Made by a program: the position numbers and the translations under genes
The notes under the pieces: generated by a model
Told to the model about the DNA's origin: nothing
The model's input: the letters and a program-made list of their open reading frames with translations, nothing else
Database searches by the model: none
Shown: piece by piece, positions 40,640-49,349 of the stretch
Layout: each line of letters begins with the position of its first letter
How positions within the stretch are numbered: the first letter of the stretch is position 1
Origin: Micromonospora sp. R77
GTDB lineage: Bacteria; Actinomycetota; Actinomycetes; Mycobacteriales; Micromonosporaceae
Assembly (NCBI RefSeq): GCF_022747945.1
Contig: NZ_JALDST010000001.1
Location: forward strand, 3,162,001 to 3,226,000
Direction: 5' to 3'
DNA length: 64,000 nucleotides

Positions 40640-41218
40640 TCAGCGGGCCTGGAGGGCGTCCAGGCCGACCGCCATGGCGATGACGAGCCGCCGGTCGATC
40701 TGCGGGTTCTGGATCTCCACGACGTACTTGTCGCGCAGGCCCCACTTCTTGACCACCGAGAACACCGGCTGGCCGCCGGCGACGAAGTCGAAGTGGTACG
40801 GCAACCAGGAGAGCGAGTCGACGAACCGGCGCAGCAGCGCCACCGGCAGGCTGCGCTCCTGCCCGGTGACCTGCGGCAGGCCGGCCTGCTCCACGTGCCA
40901 CGTCGACCGCAGCAGCGACTGGGCGAAGTCCTTGCGGAACAGCCCGATCGGGTTGCCGGCGTGGTCGGTCACGTCGTACGTGGCGCCGAGGTCGAGCCGC
41001 TGGCGGGCCTTGAAGCCGAGCAGCGGGGTCTGCTTGGAGTCGTCGGTGTAGATGGTCACCTGCTCCTTGAAGGCGAGCCGCTTCTGCTGCGCGAACGCGA
41101 GCAGTTCGCCCTCGGTGCCGTCCGCCGCCACGGCGCGGACCTCGTACTGGTTGACCATCATCCGGATCCGCTGGCGGATGAAGAACTGGTGCTGGGTCTG
41201 CAAGGTGTCGAGCTGCAT
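40640..41218 (-). CDS. LURP-one-related / scramblase-fold protein
   Basis: 192 residues from ATG at 41218, with GAAGGAG before it. It has the LURP-one/phospholipid-scramblase beta-barrel pattern: HQFFIRQRIRMMVNQYEVRA, LLAFAQQKRLAFKEQVTIYTDDSKQTPLLGFKARQRLDLGATYDVTDHAGNPIGLFRKDF, and FSVVKKWGLRDKYVVEIQNPQIDRRLVIAMAVGLDAL at the end, which is the hydrophobic final helix. Bacterial members are soluble or membrane-attached proteins of unknown role. A 68-residue ORF lies 47 bases upstream on the same strand. Confidence 0.85.
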   Translation of the reverse strand: MQLDTLQTQHQFFIRQRIRMMVNQYEVRAVAADGTEGELLAFAQQKRLAFKEQVTIYTDDSKQTPLLGFKARQRLDLGATYDVTDHAGNPIGLFRKDFAQSLLRSTWHVEQAGLPQVTGQERSLPVALLRRFVDSLSWLPYHFDFVAGGQPVFSVVKKWGLRDKYVVEIQNPQIDRRLVIAMAVGLDALQAR

Positions 41219-41265
41219 GGAATCTCCTTCAAGGGTGAACGCCGGAGTCTGGCACAACCCGGCCC

Positions 41266-41472
41266 TCAGCGTCCCCCCTCGATGGTGGCCTTCATCGCCC
41301 AGGCGTTGAGCACCTGGTGGATGCCGCGCAGACGTTCGTTGATCTGTTCCAGGCGTTCCGCCTGGGCGAGGGTGGCCAGCGCGGAGCCGAGGGCGATCTG
41401 CTGGTCGGGGGTGAGGTTCTCCTGGTTGATCGTGTAGAGCAGGTCGACGGTCTCCGCGATGGTGTCGGCCAC
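41266..41472 (-). CDS. Small helical protein of unknown function
   Basis: 68 residues from GTG at 41472, behind CCGGAGGAGGAGCC, a very strong ribosome site. The sequence ADTIAETVDLLYTINQENLTPDQQIALGSALATLAQAERLEQINERLRGIHQVLNAW predicts three helices, with hydrophobic heptads in the last (LAQAERLEQINERLRGI). No signal or membrane helix. It could be a regulatory adaptor; no function can be assigned. It is in a probable operon with the LURP-one gene. Nothing else is seen in 41473-41662. Confidence 0.7.
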   Translation of the reverse strand: MADTIAETVDLLYTINQENLTPDQQIALGSALATLAQAERLEQINERLRGIHQVLNAWAMKATIEGGR

Positions 41473-41662
41473 GGCTCCTCCTCCGGCGTCGGGACGCAGA
41501 TCGGCTGACGGCTGAGCGCAACCCACGATGGGGGACTCATGGAAGCGCTCCCATGTTTCAATGCCCACCTGCCTCGCCGATCATGCACGGTGCGGTCGCC
41601 GGATCGTCGACGTGGCGGTGTCCGTCCTGCGGGATCCCGCTACGTCGCCGGAGTGGAGTGGA

Positions 41663-44170
41663 TCAACGGGTCGGTCCGTTCTGGTGCGGCACCGCAGGCG
41701 TGCCCCCACCGGGCCCACCAGCTCCGACCGCACGGGCCGGAGCGCCATCGGGGGCGGCGGGCTCCGCCGGAGCGCCGTCCACCGGGGGGAGGTTGGCCAG
41801 GACCACGTCGAGGACCTGCACGGCGTCCGACTTGCCCAGCGGGTTGTTGCCGTTGCCGCACTTCGGGGACTGCACGCAGGACGGGCAGCCCGACTCGCAG
41901 CCGCACTCGGCGATCGCGTCCCGGGTGGCCCGCAGCCAGGCCGCCGCCGTCCGGTACGCCCGCTCGGCGAAGCCGGCGCCGCCCGGGTGCCCGTCGTAGA
42001 CGAAGACGGTCGGCGCCTCGGTGTCCGGGTGCACGGCCGTCGACAGGCCACCGATGTCCCAGCGGTCACAGGTGGCGATCAGCGGCAGCAGGCCGATCGC
42101 GGCGTGCTCGGCGGCGTGCAGCGCCCCCGGGATGTCGGCCGCCTCCACCCCGGCGAGCGCCAGCGACTCCGGCGAGACGGTGAACCAGACCGCGACGGTG
42201 CGCAGCTCCCGGGCCGGCAGGTCGAGCGGGCGGGTGTCGATCACCTCGCCGGAGGCGATCCGGCGCCGCTGGTACGACACGACCTGGCTGGTCACGTCCA
42301 CCTCGCCGAGGAAGAGCCCGACCGGCCCGGCGTCGACGTACGACCGGACCGACACCACCGAGAGCGAGGTGACGTCCCGGGCGTGGGTGGACCAGTCCGG
42401 CTCCTCGGCGTGCACCAGCGCGCACCCGTCGGCCAGGTCCAGCGAGTCGACCACGTACGAGACGCCCTGGTGCAGATAGACCGCGCCCGGGTGGACGAGG
42501 AAGTGCGACGAGCCGCCGTCGACGGTGCCGAGCAGCCGGCCGGTGGACGCCTCGACCACGCAGACGGGTGCCCCGCCCTCGCCGCGCAGGTCGACCTCGG
42601 GGCGTTCCCGGTGCCGCCAGTACCAGCCGGTGGGGCGCTGCCGCAGCGCGCCCGCCTCGACCAGCGAGTCGACCGCCTCCTTCGCGCCGTCGCCGAAGAG
42701 TTCCAGGTCGGCGGGGGTGAGCGGGGCCTCGGCGGCGGCGCAGGCGAGCTGCGGGGCCAGCACGTACGGGTTGGCCGGGTCGAGCACGGTGGCCTCGACG
42801 GGCCGGCCGAAGAGCGCCTCCGGGTGGTGCACCAGGTAGGTGTCGAGCGGGTCGTCCCGGGCCACCAGCACCGCGAGCGCCTCGTCGCCGGAGCGCCCGG
42901 CCCGGCCGGCCTGCTGCCAGAGCGACGCCCGGGTGCCGGGCCAGCCGCAGATCAGCACCGCGTCCAGCCCGACCAGGTCGACGCCGAGTTCGAGGGCGTT
43001 GGTGGAGGCGAGGCCGAGCAGGTCGCCGGTGAGCAGGGCGCGTTCCAGCTCGCGCCGCTCCTCGCGCAGGTAGCCGGCCCGGTAGGCGGCGACCCGGTCG
43101 CCGAGCCCGGGCACCGCCTCGTCGAGCGAGCGCCGGGCGTTCGCGGCCACCACCTCGGCACCCCGCCGGGAGCGGACGAACGCCAGGGTGCGTACCCCTG
43201 CGGCGACGGTGTCGGCGAGCAGGTCCGCGGTCTCCCGCAGCGCCGACCGGCGGACCTGGAGCAGATCGGCGTCGGGGGAGGGGGCGTCGGAGGAGGGGAG
43301 CAGCGGCGGCTCCCAGAGCGCGAAGGTCACCCCGCCGCGCGGCGAGGTGTCCTCGGTGACGGCGGCGACCGGCAGGCCGGTGAGCCGCCCGGCCGCCGTC
43401 GCCGGGTCACCCGACGTCGCCGAGGCCAGCACGAAGATGGGCGTACGACCGAAGCGGGCGCACTGTCGACGCAGCCGCCGCAGTACGTGCGCCACGTGCG
43501 AGCCGAACACTCCACGGTAGGTGTGGCACTCGTCGATCACCACGTACGCCAGCCGGCGCAGGAAGCCGGACCAGTGGGCGTGCCCGGGGAGGATGCCGTG
43601 GTGCAGCATGTCGGGGTTGGTCAGCACAAACCGGGAGTGCCGGCGGATCCACTCCCGCTCGGCGCGCGGGGTGTCCCCGTCGTAGGTGGCGGGGCGTACC
43701 CCGTCGAGTTCCAGGCCGGCGACGGCGCGCAACTGGTCGGCGGCGAGTGCCTTGGTCGGCGCCAGGTAGAGCACGGTGGCGCGCGGGTCGGCCAGCAGGG
43801 TGGCCAGCGCCGGCAGCTGGTACGCCAGGGACTTGCCGGACGCCGTCCCGGTGGCGACCACCACGTGCTTCCCGGCGTACGCCAGCTCGGCGGCCTCGGC
43901 CTGGTGCCGCCACGGGGCGACGACGCCGCGCCGGTCGAACGCCGCCCGCAGCTCCGGCGGAGTCCATGCCGGCCAGGCGGCGGGCTCGCCGGCGCGGGCC
44001 GGCACCCGTTCCACGTGGGTGACCGGGTCGACGGGCCGGTGGGTGCGCAGCCGGTCCAGCAACTCGGCCGGCGGTCGCCCGGGGCCGGTGCCGGCGGATA
44101 CGGTGGCCGACGGGTCGCGGGGCGGGGCCAGCCGCGCCGCGCCGATGTCGTCGACAGTCACGTCCTGCAC
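41663..44170 (-). CDS. DEAD/DEAH-box helicase with DUF1998 zinc domain (MrfA/Rv3649-like)
   Basis: 835 residues from GTG at 44170 (GTG at 44161 is an alternative). Motif I VVATGTASGKSLAYQLPAL; motif II VVIDECHTYRG (DECH); motif III LASATSGD; motif IV FVRSRRGAEVV; motif VI WQQAGRAGRSGDEA. The C-terminal DUF1998 region has the four-Cys site C-x-C-x3-C-x2-C-x5-C in ECGCESGCPSCVQSPKCGN. MrfA of Bacillus uses this layout for mitomycin-lesion repair. In M. tuberculosis the orthologue Rv3649 lies near topA, as here. It is divergent from bldG. Confidence 0.93.
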   Translation of the reverse strand: MQDVTVDDIGAARLAPPRDPSATVSAGTGPGRPPAELLDRLRTHRPVDPVTHVERVPARAGEPAAWPAWTPPELRAAFDRRGVVAPWRHQAEAAELAYAGKHVVVATGTASGKSLAYQLPALATLLADPRATVLYLAPTKALAADQLRAVAGLELDGVRPATYDGDTPRAEREWIRRHSRFVLTNPDMLHHGILPGHAHWSGFLRRLAYVVIDECHTYRGVFGSHVAHVLRRLRRQCARFGRTPIFVLASATSGDPATAAGRLTGLPVAAVTEDTSPRGGVTFALWEPPLLPSSDAPSPDADLLQVRRSALRETADLLADTVAAGVRTLAFVRSRRGAEVVAANARRSLDEAVPGLGDRVAAYRAGYLREERRELERALLTGDLLGLASTNALELGVDLVGLDAVLICGWPGTRASLWQQAGRAGRSGDEALAVLVARDDPLDTYLVHHPEALFGRPVEATVLDPANPYVLAPQLACAAAEAPLTPADLELFGDGAKEAVDSLVEAGALRQRPTGWYWRHRERPEVDLRGEGGAPVCVVEASTGRLLGTVDGGSSHFLVHPGAVYLHQGVSYVVDSLDLADGCALVHAEEPDWSTHARDVTSLSVVSVRSYVDAGPVGLFLGEVDVTSQVVSYQRRRIASGEVIDTRPLDLPARELRTVAVWFTVSPESLALAGVEAADIPGALHAAEHAAIGLLPLIATCDRWDIGGLSTAVHPDTEAPTVFVYDGHPGGAGFAERAYRTAAAWLRATRDAIAECGCESGCPSCVQSPKCGNGNNPLGKSDAVQVLDVVLANLPPVDGAPAEPAAPDGAPARAVGAGGPGGGTPAVPHQNGPTR

Positions 44171-44294
44171 TCTCGCACTGGTGTTCGGAATTGGGAACCC
44201 GCGGCCGGGGGTATGAGGAAGCCCTCGCCGGTGACCCGCCAGAGGGTCGGCGGCGGGATGGTTAGATGCCCAGAAGAGTCTACGAGGAGGACCG

Positions 44295-44651
44295 ATGGAG
44301 CTGTCGCTGGCGACCCGCACCGTGGGGGAGCACACGGTGCTCGAGGTCGGCGGTGAGGTGGACGTCTACACCGCACCGCGGCTGCGGGAACGGCTCCTGG
44401 AGTTGATCGACGGTGGGGCACGTCGGGTCGTGGTGGATCTGGGTCGGGTGGACTTCCTCGACTCGACCGGCCTCGGCGTGCTGGTGGGTGCCCTGAAGCG
44501 GCTCCGCGCGGCGGGCGGTTCCTTCGCCCTGGTCTGCGACAAGGAGCCGCTGCTCAAGATCTTCCGGATCACCGCCCTGGACCAGGTCTTCCCGCTGCAC
44601 CCGACGGTCGACGCGGCGATCAGCGCCGACCCGACCGGCACCGGCGCGTGA
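44295..44651 (+). CDS. bldG: STAS-domain anti-sigma factor antagonist BldG
   Basis: 118 residues; the STAS fold is complete. The phosphorylation site is Ser57 in [23 protein letters not shown], the block shared with BldG and Spo[38 protein letters not shown] is almost the known BldG start. ATG at 44295 has GAGGAGGACC upstream. BldG in Streptomyces controls morphological development and antibiotics via sigma-factor release. The following gene encodes the anti-sigma ATPase, with stop and start overlapping by one base. The 124 bases before it hold divergent promoters with the helicase. Confidence 0.95.
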   Translation: MELSLATRTVGEHTVLEVGGEVDVYTAPRLRERLLELIDGGARRVVVDLGRVDFLDSTGLGVLVGALKRLRAAGGSFALVCDKEPLLKIFRITALDQVFPLHPTVDAAISADPTGTGA

Positions 44652-45085
44652 TGGCGACCGTCAAGCTCTCCTTCTCGCCCGCCCCGGTGCACGTGCGTAC
44701 GGCCCGCCTGGTCGGCGTCGCGGTGGCCCGCCGGGCCGGGGTGCGCGAGGATCTGCTCGACGAGGTGCGCCTGGCCATCGGTGAGGCGTGCACCCGGGCG
44801 GTGGCCCTGCACCGGCAGTACGGCGTGGCCGACCCGGTGCTGGTGGAGATGTCGGACTCGGGGGCGTACTCGGTGCGGGTGGTGGACCGGGCCCCGATCG
44901 AGGCGGGCATCGGCCTGGCCGCGCTGGCCCCGGACGAGTTGGCGAAGGAGTCGCTCAGCGAGGACGCGTTGACCACCGGCGTCGGCTTCGCCCTGCTCGC
45001 CGGTTTCGTCGAGGACCTCCAGGTCCGCCCGGTGGACGAGGGCATCGGCACCGAGGTCCGGATGGTGTGGCCGGTCGGCCGCTGA
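44651..45085 (+). CDS. RsbW/HATPase_c-type anti-sigma factor, partner of BldG
   Basis: 144 residues from ATG at 44651 (TGATG overlap; GTG at 44648 is one codon earlier). The fold has VKLSFSPAPVHVRTARLVGVAVARRAGVREDLLDEVRLAIGEACTRAVALH, the N-box helix (E-x-x-x-A here with EACTRA instead of the canonical N), then DSGAYSVRVVDRAP and LTTGVGFALLAGFVEDLQV, the G-loop. It is like the SCO3548 partner of BldG. It would phosphorylate BldG and bind a sigma factor that is not local. A hairpin terminator follows 17 bases downstream. Confidence 0.88.
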   Translation: MATVKLSFSPAPVHVRTARLVGVAVARRAGVREDLLDEVRLAIGEACTRAVALHRQYGVADPVLVEMSDSGAYSVRVVDRAPIEAGIGLAALAPDELAKESLSEDALTTGVGFALLAGFVEDLQVRPVDEGIGTEVRMVWPVGR

Positions 45086-45102
45086 GCCGAGTCGCGAACC
45101 GC

Positions 45103-45133
45103 AGGCCGCGCTTCCCACGGGGGAGCGCGGCCT
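45103..45133 (+). terminator. Terminator of the bldG operon
   Basis: Perfect 10-bp stem: AGGCCGCGCT at 45103-45112 pairs with AGCGCGGCCT at 45124-45133, with an 11-base loop, 17 bases after the stop. Confidence 0.8.
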
Positions 45134-45168
45134 CGTCGTGCTGGTCGACCCGTATATCAGATTTTTCC

Positions 45169-45185
45169 TCATAACACAGTTATGA
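45169..45185. promoter_or_regulatory. Perfect palindrome TCATAAC-ACA-GTTATGA upstream of hppA
   Basis: The arms TCATAAC (45169-45175) and GTTATGA (45179-45185) are exact inverse complements around ACA. The setting is a rare AT-rich patch (TATATCAGATTTTTCC) in a very GC-rich genome, 218 bases before the hppA start. It is a good candidate operator. Elsewhere in 45134-45402, TACAGT near 45238-45243 may be a -10 element; no gene is present. Confidence 0.5.
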
Positions 45186-45402
45186 AGATCATCGAGACAC
45201 GGTGCCCCCTCCATGTGACCTCCAACACTGCGTAGGGCTACAGTACGCGGGTTGTCAGCAACGCGACCCGTCCCGCAGCCAGCAGGAATGGGTGTTCATC
45301 GCTGGTCCGCACGGGTGGGTTGGCGCGCTGGCGAGTTCGCATCCGGGCGTCGGCCGCGTGTCCCCACCGGCCGACGCGATTGTTCGGTACAGGAGGACAT
45401 AG

Positions 45403-47757
45403 ATGTCCGGGACCTTGGCCGCCGACGGCGGCGCACTGTCCCTTACCGGAGCCAACCTGACGTACGTCGTCATCGCCGCGGTCATCGCGTTGGTGGCGCT
45501 CGTCTTCGCCGCCGCCTTGACCAAGGCCGTGCTGGCAGCCGGTAAGGGAACCACCAACATGCAGGAGATCTCCGGGGCGGTGCAGGAGGGCGCGTCGGCG
45601 TACCTGCTGCGTCAGTTCCGGACCCTGGCGATCTTCGTGGTGATCGCCGTCGTGCTGCTCTTCCTGCTGCCGGTGCACGACACCGACGGCAACCAGACCC
45701 TGGTGAAGATCGGCCGGTCGGCCTTCTTCGTGGTGGGCGCCCTGTTCAGTGCGTTCATCGGCGGCGCCGGCATGTGGCTGGCCACCCGCGCCAACCTGCG
45801 GGTCGCGGCCGCCGCCCGGGAACGCGAAGGCGGGCGCGAGGGCGCCATGAAGATCGCCTTCCGGACCGGTGGCGTGGTCGGCTTCCTCACCGTCGGCCTC
45901 GGCCTCTTCGGTGCGGCGCTGGTCGTCATGCTCTTCAAGGGCGACGCCCCGACCGTGCTGGAGGGCTTCGGCTTCGGTGCCGCGCTGCTCGCCATGTTCA
46001 TGCGGGTCGGCGGCGGCATCTTCACCAAGGCCGCCGACGTCGGCGCCGACCTGGTCGGCAAGGTCGAGCAGGGCATCCCCGAGGACGACCCGCGCAACGC
46101 CGCCACCATCGCGGACAACGTGGGCGACAACGTCGGCGACTGCGCCGGCATGGCCGCCGACCTCTTCGAGTCGTACGCGGTCACCCTGGTCGCCGCGCTG
46201 ATCCTGGGCCGCGCCGCGTTCGGCGAGGACGGGCTGGTCTTCCCGCTGGTCATCTCCACCATCGGCGTGCTGGTCGCGATCGTCGGCGTCTTCATCACCC
46301 GGCTGCGCGCGTCCGACCGCAACGGGCTGACCGCGATCAACCGGGCCTTCTACATCTCGGCCGTGCTCTCCGCGGTGCTGGTGTCGATCGCCGCCTACGC
46401 GTACCTGCCGGCGACCTTCGCCGAGCTGGAGGGCGGGCTGACCGACGTCGACCGCAACCCGCGGCTGGTGGCCATCGGCGCGGTGATCATCGGTATCGTG
46501 CTGGCCGCCGCGATCCAGGCGCTGACCGGCTACTTCACCGAGACCAACAAGCGCCCGGTGCAGGACATCGGCAAGAGCTCGCAGACCGGTGCCGCCACCG
46601 TCATCCTCGCCGGCATCAGCGTCGGCCTGGAGTCGGCGGTCTACTCGGCGCTGCTGATCGGCGCCGGCGTCTTCGGCGCGTTCCTGCTCGGCGGCAGCTC
46701 CATCACGCTGTCGCTCTTCGCGGTCGCGCTGGCCGGCACGGGCCTGCTCACCACCGTCGGCGTGATCGTCGCGATGGACACCTTCGGCCCGATCTCCGAC
46801 AACGCGCAGGGCGTCGCGGAGATGTCCGGCGACATCGACGAGCACGGCGCGCGGATCCTCACCGAGCTGGACGCGGTCGGCAACACCACCAAGGCGATCA
46901 CCAAGGGCATCGCGATCGCCACCGCGGTGCTGGCCGCCACCGCGCTGTTCGGCTCGTACACCGACACGCTGCGCTCCTCGTACGAGGACGCGGGCGTGGG
47001 CGACGTCGGGCAGGAGATCCTCAACGCGCTGAACGTGGCCAACCCGCGCAACCTGGTCGGCCTGATCATCGGTGCGGCGGTGGTCTTCCTCTTCTCCGGG
47101 CTGGCCATCAACGCGGTCTCCCGCTCGGCCGGTGCCGTGGTGATGGAGGTCCGCCGGCAGTTCCGTGAGCTGCCCGGGATCATGGACCGCACCCAGCGCC
47201 CCGAGTACGGCAAGGTCGTCGACATCTGCACCCGGGACGCGCAGCGCGAGCTGATGACCCCCGGTCTGCTCGCCATCCTCGCGCCGATCGCGGTCGGCTT
47301 CGGGCTCGGCCCGGGCGCGCTGGCGTCGTACCTGGCCGGTGCGATCGGGGCGGGCACGCTGATGGCGGTCTTCCTGGCCAACTCCGGTGGTGCCTGGGAC
47401 AACGCCAAGAAGCTGGTGGAGGACGGCGCGTACGGCGGCAAGGGCTCCGAGGCGCACTCCGCCACCGTCATCGGTGACACCGTCGGTGACCCGTTCAAGG
47501 ACACCGCCGGCCCGGCGATCAACCCGCTGATCAAGGTGATGAACCTGGTCTCGCTGCTGATCGCGCCGGCCGTGGTGGCCTGGAGCGTGGGCGACGACCG
47601 GAACACCGGCCTGCGGATCGCGATCGCGGTCGTCGCGGCGCTGATCATCGTGGCGGCGGTGGTGTTCAGCAAGCGCAAGGGCATCGCCATGGACGACTCC
47701 GGCAGCGACACCGGCGCGGGTAACCCGGACCAGCGGCCGGAGACGGTCAACGCCTGA
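45403..47757 (+). CDS. hppA: K+-insensitive proton-pumping membrane pyrophosphatase
   Basis: 784 residues with about 16 helices. The pyrophosphate-binding blocks are DVGADLVGKVEQGIPEDDPRNAATIADNVGDNVGDCAGMAADLFESY and, near the end, NSGGAWDNAKKLVEDG followed by VIGDTVGDPFKDTAGPAINPLIKVMNLV. Lys497 with Thr500 in GNTTKAITKG is the K+-independent signature (K+-dependent pumps have Ala at this place). The enzyme uses cytosolic PPi to pump protons out across the membrane. ATG at 45403 follows AGGAGGACATAG. An identical gene order (bldG-anti-sigma-hppA) is known from other actinobacteria. A 15-bp terminator follows. Confidence 0.97.
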   Translation: MSGTLAADGGALSLTGANLTYVVIAAVIALVALVFAAALTKAVLAAGKGTTNMQEISGAVQEGASAYLLRQFRTLAIFVVIAVVLLFLLPVHDTDGNQTLVKIGRSAFFVVGALFSAFIGGAGMWLATRANLRVAAAAREREGGREGAMKIAFRTGGVVGFLTVGLGLFGAALVVMLFKGDAPTVLEGFGFGAALLAMFMRVGGGIFTKAADVGADLVGKVEQGIPEDDPRNAATIADNVGDNVGDCAGMAADLFESYAVTLVAALILGRAAFGEDGLVFPLVISTIGVLVAIVGVFITRLRASDRNGLTAINRAFYISAVLSAVLVSIAAYAYLPATFAELEGGLTDVDRNPRLVAIGAVIIGIVLAAAIQALTGYFTETNKRPVQDIGKSSQTGAATVILAGISVGLESAVYSALLIGAGVFGAFLLGGSSITLSLFAVALAGTGLLTTVGVIVAMDTFGPISDNAQGVAEMSGDIDEHGARILTELDAVGNTTKAITKGIAIATAVLAATALFGSYTDTLRSSYEDAGVGDVGQEILNALNVANPRNLVGLIIGAAVVFLFSGLAINAVSRSAGAVVMEVRRQFRELPGIMDRTQRPEYGKVVDICTRDAQRELMTPGLLAILAPIAVGFGLGPGALASYLAGAIGAGTLMAVFLANSGGAWDNAKKLVEDGAYGGKGSEAHSATVIGDTVGDPFKDTAGPAINPLIKVMNLVSLLIAPAVVAWSVGDDRNTGLRIAIAVVAALIIVAAVVFSKRKGIAMDDSGSDTGAGNPDQRPETVNA

Positions 47758-47765
47758 TCCGGTGG

Positions 47766-47799
47766 GGGTTCCCGGTCGGCGCGTGCCGACCGGGAACCC
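47766..47799 (+). terminator. Terminator of hppA
   Basis: Perfect 15-bp stem: GGGTTCCCGGTCGGC at 47766-47780 pairs with GCCGACCGGGAACCC at 47785-47799, with a four-base loop, nine bases past the stop. Confidence 0.85.
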
Positions 47800-47854
47800 T
47801 CCCGTCGAAACCTGACCGGTGGCACTTCCCCCCGGAAGCCGTACGCTGCTTCGC

Positions 47855-48394
47855 ATGCGTACGCGCCGGGCGGCAGCCGCCGGAAAGCTCACGGTGGTCC
47901 TGGCCACGCTCGTCCTCGTCGTCGCCGGCTGCGGCGGCCCCAGCCCCCGGGCCTGGGCCTCGTCCGTCTGCCAGGCGCTCACGCCGTGGCGGGCGGAGAT
48001 CAACAAATTGACCAGCAGCACCCAGCAGCAGATGACCGCGCAGACCACCCCGGCGCAGGCCAAGGAGAACCTGGTCCGGCTCTTCGCCGGGGCGGAGCAG
48101 GCCAGCGAGACGGCCCGACGCAAGGTCGAGGAGGCCGGCGTGCCGGAGACCGACCACGGCGCGGAGATCTCCGCCGGGTTCCGCGGCTCGCTCAGCAAGG
48201 TGCGGGACGCGTACGGGCGGGCCCGGGCGACCATCGAAGGGCTCGACACCGGGCAGGCCGGCCCCTTCTACGACGGGGTACGGGCCGCCGTGGACACCCT
48301 GAACAAGGAGTACGACGCGAGCGCGCTGGACACCGGCAAGCTCAACTCGAAAGAACTCAAGCAGGCCTTCGACGAGGTCCCGGAGTGTCGCTGA
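47855..48394 (+). CDS. Secreted lipoprotein of unknown function
   Basis: 179 residues from ATG at 47855 (in-frame GTG at 47819 gives a less likely longer start). Lipoprotein signal: MRTRRAAAAGKLTVVLATLVLVVAGCGG with the lipobox VAGC. The mature part is helical: ASSVCQALTPWRAEINKLTSSTQQQMTAQTTPAQAKENLVRLFAGAEQASETARRKVEEAG, and ends with EVPECR. Two Cys (SSVCQ and PEC) may pair. No known domain. It overlaps the next gene by ten bases. Confidence 0.8.
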   Translation: MRTRRAAAAGKLTVVLATLVLVVAGCGGPSPRAWASSVCQALTPWRAEINKLTSSTQQQMTAQTTPAQAKENLVRLFAGAEQASETARRKVEEAGVPETDHGAEISAGFRGSLSKVRDAYGRARATIEGLDTGQAGPFYDGVRAAVDTLNKEYDASALDTGKLNSKELKQAFDEVPECR

Positions 48395-49001
48395 CGGCCC
48401 CTGACCCCCCACCCCCCGACCCGGTCCGCCAGCTCTCGCTGTTCGGCACCGAGGCGGCCGACCCGTCCCTGGCGGACCTGGCCGGCCTGCTCGCCGGGCC
48501 GGGGGAGGTGGTCCGGATGGGTGGTACGGCGCGACTGTCGATCGTGGTGGACGCCGCCTGGCGGGTGCACGTGCTCGTCGCCGAGCTGGCCGCGCGGGGG
48601 ATCGCGGCGGGCTGGGAGCCGACCGGGGACGGCCGGCACCGGGTCCGCACCTCGTACGCCAGCACCCTCGCCCCGCTGGCGACGGCCTGGCTGCGCGGCA
48701 CGGTGAAGCGACCACCGGCCGGGTTCCACCTGAACGGGCGGCGGCTGCGGCTCTGGCTGGCCGCCGCCGGGGCCGCCGAGCCGGCCGGGTTCCGGCTCCG
48801 CCTCGGCGCGGCCGACCAGACCTGGTGGCCGCAGCTGCGGGCGGCACTGGCCGCGGTCGGGCTGCCCGGCGCGCTGCTCGACCCGGAGGCGGGCGGGCCG
48901 CGTACCGGATCAGCGGCCGGCGGCTGGCCCGGCTGGCCGAACTGGTGGGGGACCGGCCGGCGACCGCGCCGGAGGCCGAGTGGCCGGGTGCGGTGGGCTG
49001 A
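48385..49001 (+). pseudogene. Hypothetical protein, frameshifted by one missing base
   Basis: From GTG at 48385 the protein reads about 172 residues in one frame: PPPDPVRQLSLFGTEAADPSLADLAGLLAGPGEVVRMGGTARLSIVVDAAWRVHVLVAELAARG and STLAPLATAWLRGTVKRPPAGFHLNGRRLRLWLAAAG. At about 48898-48901 (GGGCCG-CGTACC) one base appears missing. After correction it continues with AYRISGRRLARLAELVGDRPATAPEAEWPGAVG and stops at TGA 48999-49001, a natural end of about 205 residues. Without correction the frame runs on 330 bases through intergenic sequence. The protein has no known domain but is often found before topA in Micromonospora. Confidence 0.7.
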
Positions 49002-49349
49002 CGCGCGGCGCGCAACCCCGCCGGCTGTCCGATCCGTGGCACCCGCCGGCCGGCGGTTTGCGCAGGAAAACGGTCCGGTGCCGCTCGGCCGAGGGTCCGT
49101 GATCGTCACAGTGACCCGCTCGGAGCCCTACCCACGGTGTACGGTGGCGCCGTCCGGCGACAGTCCGCGCGACCGCCCGGCCCCGCCGCGACGGGCCGGT
49201 TTGCCGCCCACGAAACCCGGAACGCGGGCGGCGCGTTACGTTGGACATCCGGACCGCCCGTGGCCCGGCCGGTGCAAGCCGCCCGAAACCGGGCACGAGG
49301 GGATACGGCCCGCAACGGGCATGGCGCAGGAGTGAGGTCGGAGAGAGAC
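49002..49349 (+). promoter_or_regulatory. Upstream region of topA
   Basis: About 350 bases without a credible gene. It contains GTCACAGTGAC at 49106-49116, a short palindrome, and TTACGTTGG near 49233-49241, which could include a -10 element. Supercoiling-sensitive control of topA would act here. No definite promoter could be placed. Confidence 0.4.

Noticed and set aside
45238-48249. Minus-strand open frame of 1003 codons opposite hppA
   Set aside because: Same kind of GC-bias shadow; hppA has a full family match.
49106-49116. GTCACAGTGAC palindrome as operator of topA
   Set aside because: Too short to stand alone; 230 bases from the start and no second copy.
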